Shown: positions 25,121-33,750, counted from the first letter of the stretch. The stretch is 64,000 nucleotides of DNA from an uncultured Gemmatimonadales bacterium (GCA_947259405.1 CAMYLY010000009.1:1-64000); one strand, 5' to 3'. Notes: generated by a model from the letters alone, not told the origin. Program-made: numbers and translations.

Positions 25121-25294
25121 GTCTAACGCCGGGAGTTGGAACTGGACACGGGTTGAGCGCCGGAGCACCCTCATGGCGGTAATGCGGTCGGCCAGAACTC
25201 AGCGTGAGGTGAATGGTCACCGCTCCGCTGGTCAGTCCCTTAGCGCGTCGCTTGGGCCTGTGGACCACGCAGCAGAATTCGCGAGACGTTCGAC
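25121..25294 (-). repeat. attC-like site between divergent genes
   Basis: On the plus strand GTCTAAC (25121-25127) and GTTCGAC (25288-25294) take the R'' and R' positions, with the arm CAGCAGAATTCGCGAGAC before the right box. Read on the minus strand, GTTAGAC becomes an R' box immediately before the K+ channel start. Because the element is palindromic it serves both flanking genes; minus is given because the consensus box points that way. Confidence 0.6.
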
Positions 25295-25326
25295 GGCATG
25301 CGACATTGGAACTGGAGGGCACCACT

Positions 25327-25776
25327 TTGCAGCCGACCATCGTTACCTGGGTACTCATCGTATTTGGTGCGATTACCTTGGCACCACTTGTATTGGCCCA
25401 AGTCGTCATGCTAACAAAGCCGCATAGTCAACAGGCAAAAGACATCCTGGTCGCGAAAGGTGAAGACTGGCGAGACAAGACGCACTTTCGATCCGCTCTG
25501 GGGTTCGCCTGGGCGGATTGGCTGCTTGTTGTCCCATTGGTGATTTCGGGAAGCATCGGTGTGATTCTTGGGCATGCCTGGGGTTATGTCCTTTGGGGTG
25601 CGGCTGGATCGATTTCTCTGTACATCAACATCGTGTTGTGGATCATGGAGAAGGAATACGTTTATCCTTCTCGTGGAGCGCTTGCCTACTACACCTACTA
25701 TTGGGGTTTCTTTGTGTATTGGGGGGCTCTTGCTTTAGCATACGCAGCCATGCGTCTCGGCGGCGTAGAACTCTAG
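25327..25776 (+). CDS. integral membrane protein, 149 aa
   Basis: The protein has about four membrane helices (near residues 4-26, 57-77, 80-100 and 120-143), with a soluble loop between the first two (KDILVAKGEDWRDKTHF). Aromatic residues are frequent (EYVYPS, YYTYYWGFFVYWG). No family is recognised. The TTG at 25327 is chosen because GGAGGG lies about eight bases upstream; an earlier in-frame start at 25213 would run through the attC. Confidence 0.6.
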   Translation: MQPTIVTWVLIVFGAITLAPLVLAQVVMLTKPHSQQAKDILVAKGEDWRDKTHFRSALGFAWADWLLVVPLVISGSIGVILGHAWGYVLWGAAGSISLYINIVLWIMEKEYVYPSRGALAYYTYYWGFFVYWGALALAYAAMRLGGVEL

Positions 25777-25822
25777 ACCCGATATGGTGATGGCGGCAGA
25801 CGAGTAGGAAGTAACTCGATAG

Positions 25823-26227
25823 ATGCCTGTGAACCGACTCATGCGTTTCCCCAGTGCGGTCAAGCGAGATCCCGACATCGACAGTTGGATGAATGAGCAA
25901 TCGGATGAGCTGGGGCCAATTGCGCGGTATTGGTTTGACGTCATGCGCGAGCGTGGAGACGATGTTCGCGAACTCTTGCATGACGGCCATCCGACCGCGT
26001 GCATCGCGGACGCGGCATTCGCCTACGTCAACGCGTTCAAGGCTCACGTCAACGTTGGGTTCTTCCATGGTGCCGAGCTTTTGGATCCAGACCGTCTGCT
26101 AGAAGGCACTGGCAAATTCATGCGCCACGTGAAGCTCAGGCCCGAACATGAGGTCGATGCGGCGTCGCTGATCAAGCTGATCGAGACTGCTTACGCTGAT
26201 ATGAGGAGACGTCTGCGGGCCGAGTAG
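25823..26227 (+). CDS. DUF1801 domain protein
   Basis: The 134-residue protein fits the DUF1801 (YdhG/YjhX-like) family: HDGHPTACIADAAFAYVNAFKAH, then VNVGFFHGAELLDPDRLLEG, and TGKFMRHVKLRPEHEVD before a C-terminal helix. The fold binds small molecules or partners in related proteins, but no activity is established. It is 46 bases after the membrane protein gene, probably on the same transcript. Confidence 0.8.
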   Translation: MPVNRLMRFPSAVKRDPDIDSWMNEQSDELGPIARYWFDVMRERGDDVRELLHDGHPTACIADAAFAYVNAFKAHVNVGFFHGAELLDPDRLLEGTGKFMRHVKLRPEHEVDAASLIKLIETAYADMRRRLRAE

Positions 26228-26290
26228 TGCGTGGATATCCTGGGAGGCCCGTAGCTCATGGCACGCTCCTGCCTCCCGCGACCATTCCCC

Positions 26291-26374
26291 CGCTTCGGAA
26301 AGCCATTTCGAAGCTTCGGCATAGCGTACGGGAGCTTCGGCATAGCGTACTGAAGCTTCGGCACGGCCTGTCGG
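26291..26374 (+). repeat. 21-bp tandem repeat encoding heptads
   Basis: AGCTTCGG-type units start at 26291, 26312, 26333 and 26354, an exact 21-base period. Read on the plus strand within an open frame (26227-26457, GTG start) they encode the heptads KLRHSVR, ELRHSVL and KLRHGLS, with Leu and Val spaced as in a coiled coil. A related array with the same period and a similar downstream sequence lies at 29730-29800. It is unclear whether the frame is translated. Confidence 0.55.
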
Positions 26375-26470
26375 AAATGGGTTCCAAACAATGCAAATGG
26401 CTTTCTGGCAGACACTTGAGCCTCCTTCGGGCCCATCGCACCTCGTGCACTCGCTAGCGCCTTGCGGTTC

Positions 26471-26498
26471 CCGGCGGCAGAATTCCGAGTCGCTGGAC
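26471..26498 (+). repeat. attC-like right-arm remnant
   Basis: GGCGGCAGAATTCCGAGTCG precedes GCTGGAC (26492-26498), which is one base off an R' box (GTTGGAC). The same right-arm style (GGCAGAAT) occurs at 4400 and 29930. The next gene starts about 50 bases downstream. No left half is visible. Confidence 0.4.
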
Positions 26499-26548
26499 AG
26501 CGGATGTCCGCGCATCTTGTCGAACCGTCGCAAATGGAGCTTCGAACC

Positions 26549-27028
26549 ATGACCACCCCAAGGTTGTCCGCGTACGTCGCGTTGCTGGGAGTTGTTACCG
26601 CCTGCGCCCCTACGATCGACCTCGAAGCAGAACGGGCCGCGCTTCGCGAGACGGACGAGGCCTGGGCCGCCGCCGCCTCGGCCGGAACAGACGTCGAGTT
26701 GATGGCGTCATATTGGTCCGATGATGCCACCGTCTATCCCAATGACGCGCCCATGGCACAGGGTACGGACGCGATTCTCGCGTTCGTGCGATCGAGCCTC
26801 GAGATACCCGGCTTTTCCGTGAACTGGCAGCCGCAGGAAGTTGTCGTGGCAGAAAGTGGCGACCTCGGATGGACCTCGGGCACGAATGAATTCACGGTTC
26901 CGAATCCCGAAGGAGGGACGATGACGATCCGCGGCCACTACGTGGCGGTCTGGCAGAAGGACGCCGACGGCAATTGGAAGTGCGTGGTCGATATGTTCAA
27001 CACGAGGTCGCCGGGCGGGACCGGATGA
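26549..27028 (+). CDS. SnoaL/DUF4440-like lipoprotein
   Basis: The 159-residue protein has a lipoprotein signal (LGVVTAC, Cys near residue 19). The NTF2-like domain follows: ERAALRETDEAWAAAASAGTD, MASYWSDDATVYPND, GTDAILAFVRSSLEIPG and the terminal strand VAVWQKDADGNWKCVVDMFN. It is the fourth protein of this fold in the array. A second in-frame ATG at 26534 is a possible earlier start. Confidence 0.78.
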   Translation: MTTPRLSAYVALLGVVTACAPTIDLEAERAALRETDEAWAAAASAGTDVELMASYWSDDATVYPNDAPMAQGTDAILAFVRSSLEIPGFSVNWQPQEVVVAESGDLGWTSGTNEFTVPNPEGGTMTIRGHYVAVWQKDADGNWKCVVDMFNTRSPGGTG

Positions 27029-27073
27029 CCGCGGACCGCGGACGCACGGGATCGTAGTACGCGAGGAATTCTC

Positions 27074-27820
27074 GTGCGCTTAGGATTCGTTCTCCTCGTT
27101 GCAGCGGTGAGCGGAATCGCCAGCTCACCCGGGCCACAGCACGACTTGCGCACCTACGTGATCGTCCACGGGGCATGGGGCGGTGGCTGGGATTGGCGCG
27201 CCGTGGACTCCCTGCTCACGCTGCGCGGTCATCGCGCCGTGCGAGTCACGCTCACCGGTCAGGGCGAGCGGGTACACCTGGCCTCTCCAAGTATTGGTCT
27301 GTCGACTCACGTGGACGACGTCGTGAACACGATTCTCTGGGAGGATCTGCGCGACGTAGTGCTCGTCGGGCACAGCTACGGTGGCATGGTGATCACGGGG
27401 GCGGCCGACCGAATACCGGATCGGATACGCCACGTCGTCTACGTCGATGCGTTCTTGCCCAACTCCGGGGAGAGTCTTTTAGGCATGTTCGACTCTTCCT
27501 CTGCGGCTTCCTTTCGACAAACAGTGCGGGACGGCATGAGCGTCCCTCCGTGGGTCACCGACACGCTGGCCATACCCCGTGACGTTCCTCACTCTTTTCG
27601 CACCCTTACAGACACACTGCGGCTCATGTCCCCAGCCAGTCGGCGCGCGCCGGGCACCTACATCCTCACTGTCGAGTCCACCGTGGAGACCGACGCGTTC
27701 CAGCAGTTCGCTGACCGCGCCGCCGCGCGTGGGTGGCCGGTCTACACGATTCAGTCCGACCACAATGCGCAGCGCACGGCGCGGGGGCCACTCGTCGAGT
27801 TACTCGATGCCGTGCCGTAG
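27074..27820 (+). CDS. secreted alpha/beta hydrolase, esterase-like
   Basis: The 248-residue protein has a short signal-like N-terminus and an alpha/beta-hydrolase domain with oxyanion strand TYVIVHGAWGGGWDW, the GQGER loop typical of salicylate-esterase / methylketone-synthase-like hydrolases, nucleophile elbow GHSYGG (Ser101) and a C-terminal His in SDHNAQ (about 230). GCGAGGA precedes the GTG start. It is 45 bases after the SnoaL-like lipoprotein gene. The substrate is unknown. Confidence 0.8.
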   Translation: MRLGFVLLVAAVSGIASSPGPQHDLRTYVIVHGAWGGGWDWRAVDSLLTLRGHRAVRVTLTGQGERVHLASPSIGLSTHVDDVVNTILWEDLRDVVLVGHSYGGMVITGAADRIPDRIRHVVYVDAFLPNSGESLLGMFDSSSAASFRQTVRDGMSVPPWVTDTLAIPRDVPHSFRTLTDTLRLMSPASRRAPGTYILTVESTVETDAFQQFADRAAARGWPVYTIQSDHNAQRTARGPLVELLDAVP

Positions 27821-27978
27821 ACTCGCGAGGAATAGCAGGCGTCCAGCCCACAGGGAAGACGAGCGCCGTGGCCGCCATGAACGTCGAGCGCGTCGTCGAC
27901 GGCCGCATAGCAGAGAACGGGGCGCCGCAAACCTCTTGGACCTTTGATGGAGACCGGTGCGGTCGCGCCGCAACGCTT

Positions 27979-28773
27979 CTAGTACACGAACACAACCGGC
28001 CGTACGATCATCCCATCACCATCCTCAATGTTCAGCGGCACGCCGACGAAGTACATGCTCTCCTTGTCCAACAGCCTGTCGACGTTGAAGAGCTGCTCGT
28101 AGATGGGGATACCGCGCGACAGGAACGAGTGGTGGATGGGGACGGCCCTCGCCGTTTCGCTTTCCGCGTCAACCGCGGTCGTATCCATTGATGCCACACT
28201 AAAGGCATCAGTCCCGAACGCTCGCACCGGCACGGTCGCCAGAAACTCCGACGCGGCTCGGGTCAACGCGATCGTCTCGGGCATCGCGTCGTCCGTGGTT
28301 GGCGGCGAGTACCCCGTGTAGATGAGGACCACGTCGCCAGGGCTCACGAATTCACCGAACACCCCTGGAGGCACCGTACGGCCCTTCGCGAAGTCTCGCA
28401 CATCGAACACCTTCAGGGGCCCAGCAAACGCCTCGATGGGATAGCTATCCAGGCCGGCTCCTACACTAACGTGGTTTGGCGCATCCACGTGCGGGCCGCC
28501 ATGATTGGACAGCGTGTAGTAGGCGTTCGATCCCGTTGCTGTCCCGGTACCCGTTTCAAACTCCCAATCGATGACATCGAACGCGTTGGGGCGCTCGAGT
28601 CCCGCTGCGGCAAGCATCGCCTTTCCCCACACGAGTTCGGGTAGGTTCTCGGTGACGAGTGCGCCAAGATCGACGACCTCCACGGGTTCCCGCATTCCTG
28701 CCTCTGGAGCGCAGGCCGCGCACAATACGATGGAGAAGACAGGACCCATCAACACGTGTGACTGCGGCTTCAT
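27979..28773 (-). CDS. cyclase-family (kynurenine formamidase-like) lipoprotein
   Basis: The 264-residue protein has a lipoprotein signal (VLCAAC). The cyclase domain carries the metal-binding motif as SNHGGPHVDAPNHV (about residues 90-103; family form HxGTHxDxPxH) and later GDVVLIYTGYS and VPVRAFGTDAFSVASMD. The family includes arylformamidases and isatin hydrolases that use a divalent metal. GGGAGGTG lies before the ATG. It is antisense to the cassettes and shows no attC at its end, so it probably has its own promoter. Confidence 0.8.
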   Translation of the reverse strand: MKPQSHVLMGPVFSIVLCAACAPEAGMREPVEVVDLGALVTENLPELVWGKAMLAAAGLERPNAFDVIDWEFETGTGTATGSNAYYTLSNHGGPHVDAPNHVSVGAGLDSYPIEAFAGPLKVFDVRDFAKGRTVPPGVFGEFVSPGDVVLIYTGYSPPTTDDAMPETIALTRAASEFLATVPVRAFGTDAFSVASMDTTAVDAESETARAVPIHHSFLSRGIPIYEQLFNVDRLLDKESMYFVGVPLNIEDGDGMIVRPVVFVY

Positions 28774-28912
28774 CGTTCACCTCCCACCGGTTTCCACTAG
28801 CGCCAAGATGTTGCCCGACTGCGCCCGGCGCCAGCGATTCGGGTGGAGCTCCCGGGAGCCTTGACCTTCCCCTTCACTTTGCGCAAATCACACGGACACC
28901 CCATGGAATCCC

Positions 28913-29515
28913 ATGCCACTCGCCGTCGTCCTGTACCCATCGATCGCAAGTGATCTACTGGGCCGGATCCGCCGAGCTCACGATCCCTCGGTCCACGCAA
29001 TCGCGCCACATGTCACGGTACTCTTTCCGATACCCGAAACAGGGCAATCTCTGACGCAACACGTCGCACGCGCGGCGAAGCAGATCCAGCCCTTCGAGAT
29101 CTCGTTCGACGGGTTCCACACGGCGCCCGACCACTGGCTGTTTCTCAGGCTCGGCCGGGGAGCCGACCAATGCCGACAACTCCACACCGCCCTCTATGCC
29201 GGTGACTTCGCGCAGTATCGGCGCACCGACATCGAGTACGTACCGCACCTCGCGCTGGGACTCTTTCTTCGCGCCCGCGTGTGGTACGATGCGCGGTCGC
29301 CGAATGCTGACGATCGTGACGTGGTCCGCTACGATCGCGTTCTCGGTCAGGCGCGTCCGCTATTGGATCTTCCTGCCACGACTGTGACTTCCCTGCACCT
29401 CATCGAGATTCCGAGTTCGCTCATGGCGTGGTTCGATGGCGGAGGGGGATCCTACCCGGAGGGTGAGGTCGTGGAGAACGTCGGGGAGGTCACGCTCGGT
29501 ACGCCGACGGGTTGA
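28913..29515 (+). CDS. 2'-5' RNA ligase / LigT-like phosphoesterase family protein
   Basis: The 200-residue protein fits the 2H phosphoesterase superfamily. The first motif is HVTVLFP (residue about 33); the second is HLALGLF (about 104), where the usual Thr/Ser after the His is Ala, so activity may be altered. Such proteins hydrolyse or ligate cyclic phosphodiesters in nucleotides or RNA. It is soluble and starts 139 bases after the divergent cyclase gene. Confidence 0.72.
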   Translation: MPLAVVLYPSIASDLLGRIRRAHDPSVHAIAPHVTVLFPIPETGQSLTQHVARAAKQIQPFEISFDGFHTAPDHWLFLRLGRGADQCRQLHTALYAGDFAQYRRTDIEYVPHLALGLFLRARVWYDARSPNADDRDVVRYDRVLGQARPLLDLPATTVTSLHLIEIPSSLMAWFDGGGGSYPEGEVVENVGEVTLGTPTG

Positions 29516-29707
29516 CTAGCGCCGTGAAAATCCCCTCGCAGTACCTTGGCACATCCCGCGAGTAGAAGCGCATCGGCGCTGTCAGGATCGATGTCGCGAA
29601 GCTGCGGGGCATACTCGCTCACTTGATCGATAAGCGACTCGTCATGCTAGTAAAGCCGTACCGCGGCAGAGCGTCGCCGATCCCAAGAGGAGCACCGGAC
29701 AGGTATA

Positions 29708-29836
29708 GTGACGTTTCGGCACACCATGCCGAAGCTTCGGGATGGCGTACCTCAGCTTCGGTACGGCCTACCCGAGCTTCGGAACGACGTACCGGAATGG
29801 GGTCGGATGAAGTGCAACTGGTTTCCCTACAGGTAG
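29708..29836 (+). CDS. short heptad-repeat ORF, 42 aa
   Basis: The frame starts at GTG and encodes MPKLRDGVPQLRYGLPEL then RNDVPEWGRMKCNWFPYR, with Leu-Arg at seven-residue spacing. Its DNA has a 21-base period and resembles the array at 26291. The ends also match (EMGSKQCKW there, EWGRMKCNW here), which argues that a related peptide or element was copied. It lies between the LigT-like gene and an R' box; translation is unproven. Confidence 0.35.
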   Translation: MTFRHTMPKLRDGVPQLRYGLPELRNDVPEWGRMKCNWFPYR

Positions 29837-29928
29837 TCCAGCCGTTTTGGGACCTAGAGTGGCAACCCTGCGGCGGGTGACGCCGCAACCTCACGGTCGG
29901 TCGCCGCGCACGACGCCGCACCCGGCCG

Positions 29929-29954
29929 GCAGAATCAGCAGACGTGCGTTAGAC
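29929..29954 (+). repeat. attC-like right half
   Basis: The arm GGCAGAATCAGCAGACG is followed by GTTAGAC (29948-29954). On the minus strand this is GTCTAAC and contains the TAA stop of the membrane protein gene, so it fits an R'' box of a reversed cassette equally well. The rest of 29516-29948 holds only the heptad-repeat ORF. Confidence 0.5.
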
Positions 29955-30686
29955 AGCCTCCCTTTCGAGTCGGCCCCGCGCCGCCTTCGCAAACAACACG
30001 GCCGATCCCACGAACAGCGCAACGAAGGCTCCGTTGATCGCGATGATCTCAAATGGCCCGCTGTACGGGGCACCCAACCGCCCGACCAGCGCGATCACGG
30101 CAACTAACGTCTGAGCGAGCGCCGTCGCGAACAACGCGCGCGCCATTCCTTCGGGTTTGAGCCGCGCGATGATGGCACCGATCGCTCCGACAAGGAGCAC
30201 CCCGCCATACATGAGGTTGGCGTTGTTGTTCTCGGATCCGATGATGCCGACGGCTCCGTTCACCCACACGAGGAGCACCGCTGCGCCGAGCGCAAGACCA
30301 ATGGCGGTTCGGTACGCGGCGTTCAGGGTCGTCCTGGATACCAGCTCAACAGTGATACCAATGCCGATGAGCAGGGCCCCGGTCTGCGCAAGAGTGCCGA
30401 TCCAGTTCGGTTCACCCACGAACTGCTTTGCCACCAGCGCGGTCACTAGCATGAGCGCTCCGGCGGCCCAGCACGCTAGCCCCCAGCGACTCCACGCCGG
30501 CCCGTCACTTTTTGCTCCGTTTCCTCCCATGGTCTGCACCTCCGATACCATGTCCTTGTTCGTCGTGCGGGAGAGTGCTCTGACACTCGCAACGGCGCCG
30601 CCGAGCATGAAGCCGAACTCCAGGAACCGAGAGATCGATGCCTGTCCGGGCGTGTGCTTGTTCATTGCTTCCTCATGCCGCATCAC
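29949..30686 (-). CDS. integral membrane protein, about 6 TM
   Basis: The 245-codon frame begins directly after the stop of the serine-hydrolase gene (TGA then GTG), with AGGAGG nine bases ahead, indicating translational coupling. The last 190 residues hold about five or six helices, with a distinctive WVNGAVGIIGSENNNANLMYGG segment shared by a group of small bacterial membrane proteins of unknown role. A second start at 30530 with GGAGGT upstream would give a 193-residue protein starting at the membrane part. The stop lies inside an attC-like box. Confidence 0.65.
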   Translation of the reverse strand: MMRHEEAMNKHTPGQASISRFLEFGFMLGGAVASVRALSRTTNKDMVSEVQTMGGNGAKSDGPAWSRWGLACWAAGALMLVTALVAKQFVGEPNWIGTLAQTGALLIGIGITVELVSRTTLNAAYRTAIGLALGAAVLLVWVNGAVGIIGSENNNANLMYGGVLLVGAIGAIIARLKPEGMARALFATALAQTLVAVIALVGRLGAPYSGPFEIIAINGAFVALFVGSAVLFAKAARGRLEREAV

Positions 30687-32093
30687 TCACTGCCTCCTAA
30701 GAATCATGTGCGCGCCCGGCATACTAAACCGTAGCTCCGTCACCTCTCCACTGTCGCCGTTCGCTCGGCGGAAGATGAACCGCGGGAGTCCGGCGCCGAA
30801 CGTCAAACCCTCGATCCAGGGGATCGGACGCGACGGCCTACCGTCGATGGAGAAGGCGGGTCCCTGCGGTGTCTCCGTCACCTCGACGACCATCTCTTCA
30901 CCCCGTCCCGGCCCGACATACCGGCCTACGAGCGGTGCGGGGTCGCCGGTGAATCGCTTGGGCGGCGGCGGCGTCCGGCCAAGCACCTCGTTGGCGAGGT
31001 TGGTCACCACTTCCTGCGGATCGAGCGGGCCGACGTTGTTGATCATGACGACGACCCCCATCTGCGCCTCCGGATACCAACCCACCTCGACCCAGAAGCC
31101 AGGGGCCCTGCCGCCGTGGCCGATGTACATGAGGCCGCTGGGGTCCGGACCCACCTGAAGGCCCATGCCATAACGGAGCGGCGTCCCATCGTTCAGCCTT
31201 CCGGGCGCGATGAACTCCGTGTAGGACGCGGGTGAAAGTACGCGGCCGCCGTGGAGGGCCTGGAGCCAGGTGACCATATCGCCCACGCTCGAGCACAGCG
31301 AACCGGCGGCGAAGGGCCAGGTATGCCAGATAGTCCACGCGCGGCGGATGACACTGTCGCGCGTGACGAAGTAGCCATGCGCGCGGCGCGGGATGTTCTC
31401 CTCGCTGTGGCAGTACATCGACCGCGTCATGCCCAGCGGTTCGAAGATGTGCTGCTCGATGTAGTCCTCGTACGTCATCCCGCTCGCCTTTTCGATGACG
31501 AGCCCCAGGAGCCAGAACCCCGCGTTGTTGTAGATCTGCATCCCGCCCGGCGCGAACTGCGGAGGTTGCCGCTGTTGCAGTGCATACGCGGAATCGCGGG
31601 GGAAGCGGATGTTCGTCGACAGGCTGCCGAACTCCCGCGCCTCCGTGAAGTCGCCGATCCCTGCCGTGTGCGCGAGCAGGTGGCGCAGCGTCACCGCGTG
31701 ACCGTGTGTGTCGAAGTCGGGGAGCCACTCGGTGATGTCGTCGTCCAGGCTGAGCTTCCCCTCGTCGCGGAGCTGGAGCACGGCCGCGCCAGTGAACTGC
31801 TTGGTGACCGAGCCGATCACGAACATGGCATCGAGCGGCATCGGGACGTCCCACTCGACGTCGGCCCGGCCATAGGATTTGTGGAGTAGCGTTTCGTCGC
31901 CTTTGACCACCGCCGCGACGATGCCGACGGCGTAGTTCCTCTGGACCCAGTGCCCGGCGATGGAATCGAGCCGCTGGGCGAGGGCTGAGTCCGTTTGCGC
32001 GGCCGCTTGGGTGGCCGCGATGGAGACGAGGGCAACGGTGCCGAGGAAGAAGCGGAGACCGGGCCGCGCGAGCGCGGGATGAAGGAGCGACAC
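30687..32093 (-). CDS. secreted serine hydrolase, beta-lactamase/DD-peptidase fold
   Basis: The 468-residue protein has a signal peptide (cut near TQAAAQ) and the class C-type penicillin-binding fold: SVTK with nucleophile Ser95, YNN at 188-190 and HGG at 326-328. A C-terminal domain of about 110 residues (from PPPPKRFTG, with LVGRYVG) resembles the lipocalin-like extension common in these hydrolases. Likely substrates are peptides or esters; true beta-lactamase activity is not implied. The GTG at 32093 follows AAGGAG. It forms an operon with the downstream membrane protein. Confidence 0.85.
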   Translation of the reverse strand: MSLLHPALARPGLRFFLGTVALVSIAATQAAAQTDSALAQRLDSIAGHWVQRNYAVGIVAAVVKGDETLLHKSYGRADVEWDVPMPLDAMFVIGSVTKQFTGAAVLQLRDEGKLSLDDDITEWLPDFDTHGHAVTLRHLLAHTAGIGDFTEAREFGSLSTNIRFPRDSAYALQQRQPPQFAPGGMQIYNNAGFWLLGLVIEKASGMTYEDYIEQHIFEPLGMTRSMYCHSEENIPRRAHGYFVTRDSVIRRAWTIWHTWPFAAGSLCSSVGDMVTWLQALHGGRVLSPASYTEFIAPGRLNDGTPLRYGMGLQVGPDPSGLMYIGHGGRAPGFWVEVGWYPEAQMGVVVMINNVGPLDPQEVVTNLANEVLGRTPPPPKRFTGDPAPLVGRYVGPGRGEEMVVEVTETPQGPAFSIDGRPSRPIPWIEGLTFGAGLPRFIFRRANGDSGEVTELRFSMPGAHMILRRQ

Positions 32094-32125
32094 GGGATTG
32101 AACTCCTTGACAAGGCAGCTGTATG

Positions 32126-32138
32126 AGTACAGAGTACT
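32126..32138. promoter_or_regulatory. candidate operator palindrome upstream of the serine hydrolase
   Basis: AGTAC-AGA-GTACT is a perfect inverted repeat 33 bases upstream of the GTG start on the minus strand, in the region where the promoter should lie. AT-rich DNA follows. A repressor binding here could control the hydrolase and membrane protein pair; the regulator is not identified. Confidence 0.35.
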
Positions 32139-32159
32139 TTGTAACGCAAAGCTTAGCAA

Positions 32160-32595
32160 CCCTGGCCTAGGAGCCGCTGCTCGGCCGCGGTGCGATCACA
32201 AGATCCTCGGCACAGGTATACAATCGCCATCCTGCCACGACCCAGCTCCCGCTCGATGGCGTAGCGGTCGGAGAGAGCTTAGCTGAGACGATCGCTGATA
32301 TCAGTCACCGGTACCACCCAACGTTATTCCGGCGTTGAAACGCCGGCTCGGCGCTGCGCGACGCGTTCTGAAGAACGTCGTCACCGAGTTGCCCTTCAGC
32401 GCACGTCGGCGCGAAAGCGCCCCCGAGCCTGGCTTTCAGGTCAGGAACATCGACTGATGGCTACTTGTCGGTGGAGTCTAAGGTCGTCGGCGAGGGCGGT
32501 CTTGAGGCGAGCAACGGTATCGCTCATGAGATCCTAACCTAGGCTCCAATCGTTCTGTTGGCGAGACGAAGGAAGATGTAGCGGGGGAGCAGGGA
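32160..32595. other. gene-free stretch with one hairpin
   Basis: I see no gene between the serine hydrolase promoter and the end of the AAA ATPase gene. A compact hairpin, CCGGCGTT-GA-AACGCCGG, is at 32329-32346; it has no T-run. The region may be a decayed cassette. Confidence 0.45.
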
Positions 32596-33750
32596 TCAGA
32601 CGATTTCTCCCCTCCACAGTCGTTTCACAAAGGCCTTGGCTGGTAGGATTTCGATGCCGTCATCCGTCTTACGTGACTTGCGTTCGCTGCAGACTACTAT
32701 TCGCCGAGCCACACGTGGATGATCCACTGCCAGGCTACGCAGTCCCTTGAGATGGTCCCGCGTGATCTTCGCGCTCGACTTCGCTTCTATCGCCGCCTCC
32801 ATATCGCCCAACACGAAGTCCACCTCAATGCCACTGGCAAGTCGCCAGTATGATAGAGCCGTGTCGTGCCCGCGGTAGCTCCCATAGGCTGTGAGCTCGT
32901 GGAACACCCAGTTCTCGAACGCCTTGCCATAGAGCTCGGAACCGGGTTGCAGCTCCCCCCGCCGCGCCAACCGATTCACGACCCCGACATCGACGAAGTA
33001 GAACTTGGGCGCACCGATGACGCGGCGTTTGGGTCGTTTGCGGTACGCCGGCAGCCACCTCCCGAGCAGCGTGTCTTCCAGAATCTCAAAGTGGTTCTTG
33101 GTCGTGTGGCTCGACACACCGCACTCGCGGGCGAGGTTGGAGAAGTTGACGATCTCACAATCACTGAGCGCCGCAACATCCAGGAAGTCTGAGAACGTCG
33201 GGAGATTGCGCACCAGCCCTTCGGCGGCGACTTCCTCCTTCAGGTAACCGGCGATGTACGCATCGAGCAATCGCTTTGGCCGATTCGACTCATAGATGCG
33301 TGGCAGGTAGCCATGATTCAACATCCGATCGAGAGCGAAGTCGCCGCCGAGCTCGGCCGCTGTCAGTCCATGCAACTCATAGCGCACGGCGCGACCGCCC
33401 AACAGATTGGCGGCGCCACGTTTCACCTTGCGGGCGCTCGAGCCGCAAAGTGCGAAGTGAAGGCCGCGATTCTCCAGCAGCCAATGCACTTCATCTAGCA
33501 GCGCGGGGACCTTCTGAATCTCGTCAATGACAATCTGACGCCCAGGATCGAGTGGTTCTGCCTCGATCTCCTGACGCAGCAGCTCGGGCCGAGCCACGTA
33601 ACGGCGGAACTCCTCCGCCTTTAAGAGATCCACCCAACGGGCGTCACCGTAGGTCTGCCTCAACAGGGTAGTCTTACCAGTCTGCCGAGGACCCCAGAGG
33701 AAAAAGGTCTCGACTCCTGACGCCGGGAGGACCAAGCTCCGATTGAACAT
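32596..33750 (-). CDS. AAA_14/DUF4143 family ATPase
   Basis: The 384-residue protein has Walker A GPRQTGKTT (residues 20-28) and Walker B QIVIDEIQKVP (about 72-82), followed by a winged-helix segment (ARECGVSSHTTKNHFEIL) and a C-terminal DUF4143 domain with a nuclease-like pattern GIEVDFVLGDMEAAIEAKSS. This is the usual order and length of the family, which spreads horizontally and whose role is unsettled. Start MFNRS is chosen because a promoter overlaps it directly. It seems inserted into an older VOC gene, whose C-terminal remnant lies on its upstream side. Confidence 0.85.
   Translation of the reverse strand: MFNRSLVLPASGVETFFLWGPRQTGKTTLLRQTYGDARWVDLLKAEEFRRYVARPELLRQEIEAEPLDPGRQIVIDEIQKVPALLDEVHWLLENRGLHFALCGSSARKVKRGAANLLGGRAVRYELHGLTAAELGGDFALDRMLNHGYLPRIYESNRPKRLLDAYIAGYLKEEVAAEGLVRNLPTFSDFLDVAALSDCEIVNFSNLARECGVSSHTTKNHFEILEDTLLGRWLPAYRKRPKRRVIGAPKFYFVDVGVVNRLARRGELQPGSELYGKAFENWVFHELTAYGSYRGHDTALSYWRLASGIEVDFVLGDMEAAIEAKSSAKITRDHLKGLRSLAVDHPRVARRIVVCSERKSRKTDDGIEILPAKAFVKRLWRGEIV

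Noticed and set aside
26191..26730. Minus-strand open frame through the 21-bp repeat with PKL heptads
   Set aside because: Any frame through a 21-base repeat gives heptads; the frame is interrupted by a stop in the second copy at 29708-29836, while the plus-strand frame is open in both.
29623..29880. 85-residue plus-strand open frame overlapping the heptad-repeat ORF
   Set aside because: Its composition is atypical and it shares no protein similarity with the copy at 26291, unlike the frame at 29708.
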